37,121 nt of DNA from Deinococcus sp. (GTDB lineage Bacteria; Deinococcota; Deinococci; Deinococcales; Deinococcaceae). Both the position numbers and the translations under genes were made by a program. The stretch spans positions 4,850-41,970 of the forward strand of contig NZ_JAUNHK010000011.1 in NCBI RefSeq assembly GCF_030523985.1, written 5' to 3'. Positions 7,905 through 16,774 of the stretch are shown piece after piece. The notes beneath the pieces were generated by a model, which was not told the origin of the DNA, ran no database searches, and saw only the letters and a program-made list of their open reading frames with translations. The stretch's first letter is position 1; each line of letters opens with the position of its first letter.

Positions 7905-7910
7905 TAGCAT
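7905..7910 (+). promoter_or_regulatory. Leaderless -10 box for the LacI-family gene
   Basis: TAGCAT lies exactly six bases upstream of the ATG at 7917. No Shine-Dalgarno sequence fits in the gap, so translation probably starts on a leaderless mRNA. Confidence 0.55.
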
Positions 7911-7916
7911 TTTGAC

Positions 7917-8981
7917 ATGTCTTCGGCTTCCCCCTCTGCCCTACGGCCTGCCGGCCGCGCCACCCTGCGCGACGTGGCCCGCATGGTGGGGGTGTCGGTG
8001 GCGACGGTCAGCAACGCCTACAACCGCCCCGACCAACTCTCGGACGACCTGCGTGAGCGCGTGCTGGCCGCAGCGAAAGACCTCGGCTACCAGGGGCCGA
8101 ACCCGCTGGCCCGCAGCCTGCGCCGGGGCAAAACGGGCGTCATCGGGCTGGTCTACGACGCGCCGCTGGAATACGCCTTCGCTGACCCCGCCGCGATTGT
8201 GTTTCTGGGGAGCCTGTCGCGCACCTTGCAGGCCGCCGACCTGAATCTGCTGCTGCTCTCCGCCCCCGCCGACCCTGGCCCGGTGCGGGAGGCCAGTGTG
8301 GACGGCCTGGTGGTCTACTGCGCGGCGCAGGGCAGCCCGCTGCTTGCCGCCGTGCTGGAGCGGCGGTTGCCCACGGTGCTGGTCGACCAGGAGGCGCAGG
8401 CGGGTGCGGTGCAGGTCGGCATCGAGGACGCGGGCGGCGCAAAACAGGCCGCCGAACACTTGCGCGAGTTGGGGCACCAGCACATCGGCGTCATCTGCCT
8501 CGAAGTCGGCCCCGAGCGGCGCAGCGGCCCGGTGTCGGCCCAGCGCGAGGCGGGGGCGACCTATCCCACCACGGCCCAGCGGCTTCGGGGCTACCGTCAG
8601 GTGGCGGGCGTCACCCTTTACCCCTACGAAACGGCCAGCAACCTCCCCGCCGCGGGCGAAGAGGCGGCCCTGGCCCTGCTCCAATCCCACCCGCATATCA
8701 CGGCCTTGCTGTGCATGAGCGACGTGCTGGCGCAGGGGGCATACCAGGCGGCGGCGGCCCTGGGACGGCAAATTCCCGCCGCCCTGAGCGTGGTCGGCTA
8801 TGACGACATTCCCCTCAGCGCCGCGCTAGGCCTGACCACCGTGCAGCAGCCCACTGCCGAGAAGGGGCAGCAGGCTGGGGAACGGCTGCTGTCCCTTCTC
8901 TCCGGTGAGTCGCCCGCTGCCGCGCCGCCCCTGCCCACGCGCCTGGTGCTGCGGGAGAGTACGGGGAGGGTGAAGGGTTGA
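7917..8981 (+). CDS. LacI-family transcriptional regulator
   Basis: A 354-residue repressor-type protein. The N-terminal helix-turn-helix is at about residues 16-35 (TLRDVARMVGVSVATVSNAY), followed by the hinge helix NPLARSLRRGKTGVIGL. A periplasmic-binding-like effector domain extends from about residue 75 to the end (ALLCMSDVLAQGAYQAAAALG, LSVVGYDDIPLS). LacI members of this kind bind a sugar or nucleoside ligand and release operator DNA. Its likely target is the divergent MFS transporter gene, and itself through the CG-centred palindrome at 7877-7890. The stop lies within a phased repeat/inverted repeat shared with the end of the next gene. Confidence 0.9.
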   Translation: MSSASPSALRPAGRATLRDVARMVGVSVATVSNAYNRPDQLSDDLRERVLAAAKDLGYQGPNPLARSLRRGKTGVIGLVYDAPLEYAFADPAAIVFLGSLSRTLQAADLNLLLLSAPADPGPVREASVDGLVVYCAAQGSPLLAAVLERRLPTVLVDQEAQAGAVQVGIEDAGGAKQAAEHLRELGHQHIGVICLEVGPERRSGPVSAQREAGATYPTTAQRLRGYRQVAGVTLYPYETASNLPAAGEEAALALLQSHPHITALLCMSDVLAQGAYQAAAALGRQIPAALSVVGYDDIPLSAALGLTTVQQPTAEKGQQAGERLLSLLSGESPAAAPPLPTRLVLRESTGRVKG

Positions 8982-9013
8982 GGGAAAACGGCCTCTCCCT
9001 TGCCCTCAACCCT
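8968..9013. terminator. Inverted repeat at convergent gene ends, 7-bp phased
   Basis: AGGGTTGAGGG (8974-8984) and CCCTCAACCCT (9003-9013) are perfect 11-base complements overlapping the ends of both converging genes. GGG recurs at 8968, 8975 and 8982, exactly seven bases apart; on the other arm CCC recurs at 8997, 9003 and 9010. No clear U-tract follows. Confidence 0.55.
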
Positions 9014-9515
9014 CCACAGCCTGCACCAGCGTAGGCCGCGCATTGACCCCGATACCGCCCGTGTCGTCCAGTCGGGCCAGCACCGCTTCAAAGGCCCAGT
9101 CCTGCGCCCAGAGCCGCTTGAGGGCGTGCAGCACCGCCATGCCAGGGGGCAACACCCGCGCCGCCACCTCGCGCAAATTTTCGTCAGGCCGCCGCACTTC
9201 CACCGCGCCGCTGCTGAGGCCCGCGTTTTTCAGGGCGCGGTAAAAGACCTGTACCGCGTCGTCCGACAGCGAACTGGTACGAACCAATTCCTGCGCCTGG
9301 GGACAGAGTTTTTCCAGCAGGTCTTCGTCTATTCGGTGGGGGTTGATGGGCGCAAACAGGCGGGCAAGCTGTTCGGGCAGATTGACGCCGAGGTAATACT
9401 GTTCCTCGAAAGCAGCCGGAATCAGCATCCCGTGCGCGCCCTCGGCAGCGAGGCGGTGGGTTTCTGCGCCCACTTCGGCAACGGGGCGGCGGGCAGCTTC
9501 GGCAAAGGTGAACAT
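9006..9515 (-). CDS. Conserved-looking hypothetical protein (169 aa)
   Basis: I do not recognise this family. The 169-residue product is soluble, has no signal peptide or transmembrane segment, and is acidic and helix-rich. A hydrophobic core segment reads LIPAAFEEQYYLGVNLPEQLARLF near residue 35, and helical stretches ending VLHALKRLWAQDWAFEAVLARLDD near residue 145. Cysteine occurs once. Coding is supported by third-position GC bias like its neighbours and by TAGCCT (9522-9527) six bases before the ATG. It is divergent from the SUKH gene across 31 bases, so the two may be co-regulated, but nothing shows a shared function. Confidence 0.7.
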   Translation of the reverse strand: MFTFAEAARRPVAEVGAETHRLAAEGAHGMLIPAAFEEQYYLGVNLPEQLARLFAPINPHRIDEDLLEKLCPQAQELVRTSSLSDDAVQVFYRALKNAGLSSGAVEVRRPDENLREVAARVLPPGMAVLHALKRLWAQDWAFEAVLARLDDTGGIGVNARPTLVQAVEG

Positions 9516-9546
9516 GAGCAGAGGCTAGCGTGTGTCAAAGTAAAGC

Positions 9547-10164
9547 ATGACCGCCGCCATGACCCTGACCGAGTGGGTCGCTTGGCTGGCAGGGCAGGGC
9601 ATCCCTCCGCGTCTGAACCCGCCCGCCACGCCCGCCGAAATCGCCGCCACCGAGCAAAAGCTGGGCGTGAGCTTTCCCGCCGACCTGCGCGAGTTGTACT
9701 TGCAGGCCAACGGCTCGGAGGGCGGCCTGCTGCTGGGGCTGCCGCTTCACACGCTGGCGCAATTGGAAGACGCCTACGCGAACTGGGAAAACGTGGTTTA
9801 TGGCGATAACGGCATGTTTGAAGAGAGTGAAGACGAAGACCTGTATTCGTCCTGCCCGCCCGGAACCGTGCAATCGCGCTATTGGGTGCGCGGCTGGATT
9901 CCGCTCTGTACCGACGGTGGCGGCAACCACATCGCCTACGACCTCGCCCCCGCCGAAGCTGGCAGCGTTGGGCAACTCATCAACATGGGGCCGGACGAGG
10001 ACGACCACATCCAACTGGCCCGCAGCCTGGCTGAATTTTGGGCTGTCTGTGCCCGAAAGGTAGAGAACGGCGAATTGAAGATAGAGGCGGATGGGCTATG
10101 GAGCACGCCGAGTGGCTATGTGGCCTTCAGTGGGTTTAGGAAAGAGAGGCGCGGCCTGCTTTGA
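9547..10164 (+). CDS. SMI1/KNR4 (SUKH) family protein
   Basis: A 205-residue soluble protein with a SUKH-type domain. The N-terminal part has the family pattern LNPPATPAEIAATEQKLGVSFPADLRELYLQANGSEGG (about residues 22-60). A later WIPLCTDGGGNHIAYDLAP block near residue 118 is followed by QLARSLAEFW (about 158-168), matching SMI1/KNR4 cell-wall-assembly-regulator-like proteins. In bacteria many SUKH proteins are immunity proteins to secreted toxins, but housekeeping members exist, and no toxin gene is adjacent. A second ATG at 9559 is an alternative start. Its stop lies directly before the 7-bp-phased repeat at 10166. Confidence 0.8.
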   Translation: MTAAMTLTEWVAWLAGQGIPPRLNPPATPAEIAATEQKLGVSFPADLRELYLQANGSEGGLLLGLPLHTLAQLEDAYANWENVVYGDNGMFEESEDEDLYSSCPPGTVQSRYWVRGWIPLCTDGGGNHIAYDLAPAEAGSVGQLINMGPDEDDHIQLARSLAEFWAVCARKVENGELKIEADGLWSTPSGYVAFSGFRKERRGLL

Positions 10165-10165
10165 G

Positions 10166-10233
10166 GCCATGAGCGATGGGCCATGAGCCATGAGTTTTTA
10201 TCCCATAGCTCACGGCTCACAGCCCATAGCTCT

Positions 10234-10235
<2 letters not shown>
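10166..10235. repeat. Array of ten in-phase degenerate heptamers forming a 24-bp hairpin
   Basis: Reading in steps of seven gives GCCATGA, GCGATGG, GCCATGA, GCCATGA, GTTTTTA, TCCCATA, GCTCACG, GCTCACA, GCCCATA, GCTCTTC. The left arm (10171-10194) pairs with the right arm (10209-10232) over 24 positions with four mismatches or wobbles, around a 14-base loop with a T5 run. It fills the space between the converging SUKH and radical SAM genes and may end transcription from both sides. Confidence 0.75.
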
Positions 10236-11796
<1,561 letters not shown>

Positions 11797-11838
11797 GTCT
11801 TCACCCCTTTCGGGACTGGCGGCCCCGATAAACACACA

Positions 11839-11844
11839 AGTTTA
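11839..11844 (-). promoter_or_regulatory. -10 box for the radical SAM gene
   Basis: TAAACT lies 42 bases upstream of the chosen ATG, directly after the stop of the PaaI-like gene. It would give a leader of about 35 bases that contains a ribosome-binding site, unlike the leaderless neighbours. Confidence 0.4.
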
Positions 11845-12213
11845 TCAGCTTTGGCCCGCGCCTTTCTCGCGCCGCGACACGGTTCCCAGAAAGAGTGCCA
11901 GCACCTCGTCCCCGCGCCGCACCTCCACGCGGTAGGTGGCGAGGGTGCGCCCGACCCGCTCTGGCGTAGCCACCGCGATCAGTTCGTCCCCTTCCCGCGC
12001 CGCCTTGAAAAAACTCAGGTGCGTTTCTGCCGCCACTGCCTGAGCCTCCAGATTGCTGATGACGGCAAAAGCTTCGTCCGCCAGGCTGAAGACCAGGCCA
12101 CCGTGCGCCGTGCCGTGCATGTTCAGGCCCGATGCGCTCACCGTGAGGGCCACGCGGGTCAGGCTGGGCGAGGCTTCCAGCACCGTCATGCCGAGGGTCT
12201 GGGCGTAGGACAT
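11845..12213 (-). CDS. PaaI-like hotdog thioesterase
   Basis: A 122-residue single hotdog domain of the PaaI (phenylacetate-degradation) thioesterase family. The signature LNMHGTAHGGLVFSLADEAFAV near residue 31 includes the catalytic-type HGG followed by the Asp/Glu of the long helix. The second conserved strand is AAETHLSFFKAAREGDELIAVA. It hydrolyses acyl-CoA thioesters, in PaaI chiefly ring-hydroxylated phenylacetyl-CoA; no other paa gene is visible here, so the substrate is open. TACTCT (12219-12224) lies five bases before the ATG, consistent with a leaderless mRNA. It lies 48 bases upstream of the radical SAM gene on the same strand. Confidence 0.85.
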   Translation of the reverse strand: MSYAQTLGMTVLEASPSLTRVALTVSASGLNMHGTAHGGLVFSLADEAFAVISNLEAQAVAAETHLSFFKAAREGDELIAVATPERVGRTLATYRVEVRRGDEVLALFLGTVSRREKGAGQS

Positions 12214-12241
12214 GGCTCAGAGTAGCGCCGCTGGCAATGGC

Positions 12242-12296
12242 AAAGGCTCAGCGCCGCAGCCCACCCGAGGAGTGGAGCGTGCGGCGCTGAGCCTTT
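12242..12296 (-). terminator. Strong hairpin after znuA (17-bp perfect stem)
   Basis: AAAGGCTCAGCGCCGCA (12242-12258) and its exact complement (12280-12296) flank a 21-base loop that can itself pair (CCAC with GTGG). It closes the zinc cluster on the minus strand. The run of U after the stem is only three long, so termination may be partial or the stem may protect the 3' end. Confidence 0.6.
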
Positions 12297-12311
12297 AGAT
12301 TGCCCGTTTCC

Positions 12312-13220
12312 TCACTTCAGCGCCTTCACCATCGTCGCCACGTTGTATTTCAGCGCCTTCAGGTAGGTGTCGCCCGCGCTGCCTTTTGGCCCCAAGGCGT
12401 CGGTGTAGAGGGGCGGGGCAATCTTCGCGCCTGTCTCGCGGGCCAGGGTCTGCGCCAGCCGTGCGTTGACGGTGTTTTCGGTAAAGATGACCTTCGCGCC
12501 GCTGGCTTTGACCGCCCGAACCAGCGAGGCCAGTTCGCGGGTACTCGGCTCGCGCTCGGTGCTCAGCCCTGGAATCACGGCCCCCACGACCTTCAGCCCG
12601 TAGTGTTCGGCAAAGTAGCCCAGCGCGTCGTGGTTGGTCACGATGTTGCGCTTGGCGGCGGGCACAGTGGCAAACTGCTTTTTGGCCCAGGCGTCGGCGG
12701 CCTGAATCTGTTTGATGTACGCGGCGGCATTCTTAGCATAGGTCGCCTTGCCTGCGGGGTCGGCACTGCTCAGTGCGGCCTGGGCGTTCTTGACATAGCC
12801 CACCGCCAGCCCCGTGTCCCACCAGGCATGCGGGTCGTAGGCGCCGTGGTCATGGTCAGCATGGTCATCGTGGCCCGCTTCTTCATCGTGGTCGTGCCCC
12901 GCCGGGTGCAGTTTCAGGCCCGCCGTCAGTTCCTTGACGGGCACTTTGGGCGCGGCGGCCTTGAGCTTGGGCAGCCAGGGTTCCAGGCCCGCGCCGTTGG
13001 CAAACAGCAACTTGCTGCCCGCCAGCGAACGAATCGTGCCTGTAGACGGCGAAAAGGTGTGGGTGTCCGCGCCCGCAGGCACAATCACATTGACCTTGAC
13101 CCGGTTGCCGCCGACCTGTTGCACGAAGTCGGCCACGATGGTGGTGGTCGCGCTGACTTGCAGGGGGGCCGCCTGAGCGGTGCCCGTCAGCAGGGCCAGC
13201 GTAAAGAGACGCTTTATCAT
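12312..13220 (-). CDS. znuA: Zinc-type metal ABC transporter binding protein (ZnuA-like)
   Basis: A 302-residue cluster A-I metal-binding protein, secreted to the periplasm by a signal peptide of about 17-18 residues. Likely ligands are H54 (GADTHTFSP), H131 (DPHAWWD) and H197 (TNHDALGYF), with an Asp near the end (LYTDALG). Having His as the third ligand is typical of zinc proteins; manganese proteins carry Glu there. A His/Asp-rich loop at residues 105-125 is also a ZnuA hallmark. The D. radiodurans relative has been listed as a manganese transporter part, so the metal needs testing. AAGGAG lies eight bases before the ATG. A near copy of the zinc-cluster palindrome overlaps this site. No permease or ATPase gene is adjacent. 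Confidence 0.88.
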   Translation of the reverse strand: MIKRLFTLALLTGTAQAAPLQVSATTTIVADFVQQVGGNRVKVNVIVPAGADTHTFSPSTGTIRSLAGSKLLFANGAGLEPWLPKLKAAAPKVPVKELTAGLKLHPAGHDHDEEAGHDDHADHDHGAYDPHAWWDTGLAVGYVKNAQAALSSADPAGKATYAKNAAAYIKQIQAADAWAKKQFATVPAAKRNIVTNHDALGYFAEHYGLKVVGAVIPGLSTEREPSTRELASLVRAVKASGAKVIFTENTVNARLAQTLARETGAKIAPPLYTDALGPKGSAGDTYLKALKYNVATMVKALK

Positions 13221-13222
13221 AT

Positions 13223-13238
13223 TGATTTCTCCTTATCA
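13223..13238. promoter_or_regulatory. Near-palindrome before znuA, like the COG0523 operator
   Basis: On the plus strand TGATT-N6-TATCA has the same 16-base spacing as TGATA-N6-TATCA at 14667-14682, with 9 of 10 arm bases equal. It overlaps the znuA ribosome-binding site (13229-13234). It may be a second operator for the same metal-responsive repressor, but an AT-rich leader could also produce it by chance. Confidence 0.4.
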
Positions 13239-13250
13239 ATTAATGGGATG

Positions 13251-13277
13251 AAAAAAGGGAGGCGCGGCGGCACTCCC
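13251..13277 (-). terminator. Intrinsic terminator after rpmB
   Basis: On the minus strand GGGAG and CTCCC close an 11-base GC-rich loop and are followed directly by six T. It lies in the 77-base gap between rpmB and znuA, so only part of the upstream transcripts may reach znuA. Confidence 0.6.
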
Positions 13278-13297
13278 TCGGGTGGCCTGGGACAGGC

Positions 13298-13543
13298 TTA
13301 GACGAGTTCGATGCCCTTGTAGGGGCCTTTGGCGAGGGTACGCATGGCGTTGGCGCTCAGCCACACAGTCTTGACTTCACCGTTTTCACGGATGGTCTTC
13401 TTGTGCAGGTTGGCACGCTGCACGCGCTTGGTAATGCCGGTGGTCTTGCGGCCTACCCCGCCATCGGCGCGGGCCTTACCACGGCGCACCACAGAGTTCA
13501 CGACGAGGTTCTTCTTTCCAGTCAGGTAGCATTCACGGCTCAT
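13298..13543 (-). CDS. rpmB: 50S ribosomal protein L28, zinc-free form
   Basis: An 81-residue ribosomal protein L28. It starts MSRECYLTGKKNLVVNSV and continues with the basic segment RRGKARADGGVGRKTTGITKRVQRANLH, as in Thermus/Deinococcus L28. It has one cysteine (C5) and no CXXC pairs, so it is a C-minus form that does not hold zinc. In many bacteria such paralogues are induced by zinc starvation to replace zinc-bearing forms; here it sits between a COG0523 protein and a ZnuA-like protein, which fits that logic, although it may also be the only L28. AAGGAG lies nine bases before the ATG. The gap to the upstream COG0523 gene is 52 bases. Confidence 0.93.
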   Translation of the reverse strand: MSRECYLTGKKNLVVNSVVRRGKARADGGVGRKTTGITKRVQRANLHKKTIRENGEVKTVWLSANAMRTLAKGPYKGIELV

Positions 13544-13595
13544 GTTCTTGTTCTCCTTGCTTGAGATTCAGACTGGAACGGGGGACAAGGCCCTC

Positions 13596-14657
13596 TTATT
13601 TGCCTGGCGCGAGCGCCGCGTCAAACAGCTTTTCCAGTGCCGGACCGTCCAGATTTTGTCCGATGAACACCAGTTCGCTGTGCGCCTGCGCCGGGTCAAG
13701 CCATTGCCCAGCCTGTTCCAGTGCCAGTTGCCTCCCCGTGTGGTTCCACAGGGTGGCGACACCATCCCCCATATTAACCCATCCCTTGCTGCGAATGATA
13801 GACCTGGGCAGCCCCCTTTCCAGCAGCGCGTGGAGGCCCTCGGCGCTGAACGGCACGTCGCGGCGGTAGATGAACGTCCCCAGCCCGTATTCCTCGGATT
13901 CGGGCGTGTGCTCTTTTTGCAGTTCTTCCATCCAGGCGTCCATCTGCATGGCGGCCTCGGCGTCGAACAGGCGCACGTCCAGCACCTCGGCGGCGTCCAC
14001 CTCGCCGCGCACGGTTTCCAGCACGCGGGCGCGGGGGTTGGTGATGCTGACCAGTTCACGCAGCCGCTGCAAGTCGCCAGCGTCGGCCAGTTCCACCTTG
14101 TTCAGCACCACGATGTCGGCAAATTCGAGTTGCTCGGCGAGCAGTTCGCCAAACCCACGCCCAAAGTCGTCGCCGGGAATGCTGTCTTCACGGTTCCACA
14201 GCGGGAAAAACTGGGCGCTGTCCACCACCGTCACCATCGCGTCCACGTATACGCGCCCGACCAGATTGGGAATCTCTGGGTCGAGTTCCAGTTCTTCGGG
14301 CGTCAGGCAAAAGCTCTGGGCAATCGGCAGCGGTTCGCCTATGCCGGTGCTTTCGATCAGGATGGCGTCGAGGTCACGCTCGCGCAGCAGCTTGTCCACC
14401 GCTTGCAGCAGGTCGCCGCGCAGCGTGCAGCAGATGCAGCCGTTGGAAAGCTCGATGGTTTCCTCGTCGGTCTTCACCACCAGCGAGGCGTCCACGTTGA
14501 CGGCTCCAAATTCATTGACAATCACGGCGATTTTGCGCTCCTCGTTCTGCCGCAGCAGGTGGTTGAGCAGCGTGGTCTTGCCCGCGCCCAGAAAGCCGCA
14601 CAGCACGGTAATCGGGATAGCCGCAGAAGCCGAAGCAGAAGGGGGAGGAAGCGTCAT
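13596..14657 (-). CDS. COG0523 (CobW/ZigA-like) GTP-dependent metallochaperone
   Basis: A 353-residue G3E GTPase. Walker A is GFLGAGKT at residues 21-28 and the metal-binding motif is C74-I-C76-C77 in NGCICCTLRGDL. The Walker B region contains ESTGIGEP, and an NKVE (for the usual NKxD) lies in VVLNKVELAD. The C-terminal CobW_C domain follows from about residue 255 (RRDVPFSAEGLHALLERGLP). Members of this subfamily deliver zinc to client proteins during zinc limitation; context with ZnuA and zinc-free L28 makes zinc the best guess over cobalt or nickel. The start at 14657 is eight bases from TATCAT (14666-14671, minus strand), with TTGCCA (14690-14695) 18 bases further up as -35. The palindrome at 14667-14682 covers the promoter. 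Confidence 0.88.
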   Translation of the reverse strand: MTLPPPSASASAAIPITVLCGFLGAGKTTLLNHLLRQNEERKIAVIVNEFGAVNVDASLVVKTDEETIELSNGCICCTLRGDLLQAVDKLLRERDLDAILIESTGIGEPLPIAQSFCLTPEELELDPEIPNLVGRVYVDAMVTVVDSAQFFPLWNREDSIPGDDFGRGFGELLAEQLEFADIVVLNKVELADAGDLQRLRELVSITNPRARVLETVRGEVDAAEVLDVRLFDAEAAMQMDAWMEELQKEHTPESEEYGLGTFIYRRDVPFSAEGLHALLERGLPRSIIRSKGWVNMGDGVATLWNHTGRQLALEQAGQWLDPAQAHSELVFIGQNLDGPALEKLFDAALAPGK

Positions 14658-14666
14658 AGTTGAAAA

Positions 14667-14682
14667 TGATATACTCTTATCA
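14667..14682. promoter_or_regulatory. Palindromic operator (Zur/Fur-like) over two divergent promoters
   Basis: TGATA-TACTCT-TATCA, flanked by AA and AT, is a perfect 5+5 palindrome with a 6-base centre. It covers the minus-strand TATCAT (14666-14671, for the COG0523 gene) and the plus-strand TATACT (14670-14675, for the unknown gene at 14689). Such AT-rich TGATA/TATCA halves resemble Fur-family sites, of which Zur is the zinc-sensing member. One bound repressor would shut both promoters. Confidence 0.6.
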
Positions 14683-14688
14683 ATAATT

Positions 14689-15123
14689 ATGGCAAGGTTC
14701 CACGTCATCCCCAAATCGCCCTACTCGGTGCAGTTCTGGCTGCTGGGGCTGGATGCCCGCCACGGCCTGCTGACCCGGCGAGGCTTTACCAAGTCGCCCG
14801 CGCCCATCGGCAGCAGCTTTTACCAGTTCGGCCCGCTGCGGCTGCACAGTTCGGGGTTTACCCTGCACCTGCCCGAAGGCGAACTGGAATTTTGCCGCCG
14901 TTGCGTGCTGTTCTGGCTGAACGGCGAAGTGATTGCCCGGCAGCGCGGCTTCGACCTGTCGCTGCCCGCCTTTGCCGAGTACGAGGCGTGGGTGGCCCAG
15001 GAATATGGCCCCGGCTACCGCGCTGCCCAGTTTGCCGCCCACAAACTTCCGCCCCCAGTGCGCCGCAATCTGGCGCTGTGGCTGGCGCAGTTGGGACAGG
15101 CCGGACTGGTGCAGGCTGCCTAA
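14689..15123 (+). CDS. Uncharacterised CXXC protein divergent from the zinc cluster
   Basis: I do not recognise this family. The 144-residue product is soluble, rich in aromatic residues (FHVIPKSPYSVQFWLLGL at the start), and carries a single CXXC, C69-R-R-C72, in ELEFCRRCVLFW. The C-terminus is basic and helical (YRAAQFAAHKLPPPVRRNLALWLAQLGQ). The two cysteines could hold a metal or be redox active. The gene starts 31 bases from the COG0523 start, and the palindrome at 14667-14682 lies over both -10 boxes, so it is probably controlled with the zinc genes. TATACT lies 13 bases before the ATG, giving a leader of only a few bases and no Shine-Dalgarno site. Confidence 0.7.
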   Translation: MARFHVIPKSPYSVQFWLLGLDARHGLLTRRGFTKSPAPIGSSFYQFGPLRLHSSGFTLHLPEGELEFCRRCVLFWLNGEVIARQRGFDLSLPAFAEYEAWVAQEYGPGYRAAQFAAHKLPPPVRRNLALWLAQLGQAGLVQAA

Positions 15124-15134
15124 AAAAACAGAAG

Positions 15135-15165
15135 AAAGCCCCCTCCGAAATCTGGAAGGGGCTTT
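15135..15165. terminator. Bidirectional intrinsic terminator
   Basis: AAAGCCCC (15135-15142) pairs with GGGGCTTT (15158-15165), extended inward by TCC with GGA around one mismatch. A-rich bases precede and T-rich bases follow, so it can end both the unknown gene and the converging dctA. Confidence 0.8.
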
Positions 15166-15188
15166 GGCCTGTTTCTCGTTTACGGCGT

Positions 15189-16541
<1,353 letters not shown>

Positions 16542-16607
16542 ACGAAACCTCGCAAAACAGGGAGAGCTGTCTGAGACACCCTCACTCAGATTTGAAACGT
16601 GAGTCAA

Positions 16608-16613
16608 AGTATA
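16608..16613 (-). promoter_or_regulatory. -10 box for dctA
   Basis: TATACT on the minus strand would give a leader of about 60 bases. The leader contains CTCAC and GTGAG, an inverted repeat 13 bases apart (16581-16603). The rest of the 233-base gap to lpdA shows no gene. Confidence 0.5.
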
Positions 16614-16758
16614 GAACTTCTTAACAGGGAGTGGCCCATTCTCATTCGGATCCCCGGTGAGGCAGAAGTCACTGGTTTCCTCTCCGAGAGGAAGAGTCAA
16701 AAAGTCTTTCCGCAAGCGTTCCTGCCCCAGGGAACCGTCAAGTCTCATGGCCTGGTGC

Positions 16759-16764
16759 TACCCT
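16759..16764 (+). promoter_or_regulatory. -10 box for the lipoamide dehydrogenase gene
   Basis: TACCCT lies 10 bases before the ATG at 16775, which would leave a leader of about three bases or none. Confidence 0.45.
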
Positions 16765-16774
16765 CAGGGGCGAT

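Noticed and set aside
9547..10164. A toxin-immunity system with the divergent 169-aa protein as toxin
   Set aside because: The neighbour shows no toxin motif, signal or repeat, and toxin and immunity genes are normally co-directional.
13596..14657. Cobalamin-synthesis CobW
   Set aside because: The CXCC motif and CobW_C domain are shared by the whole COG0523 family; no cobalamin gene is nearby and the L28/ZnuA context favours zinc.
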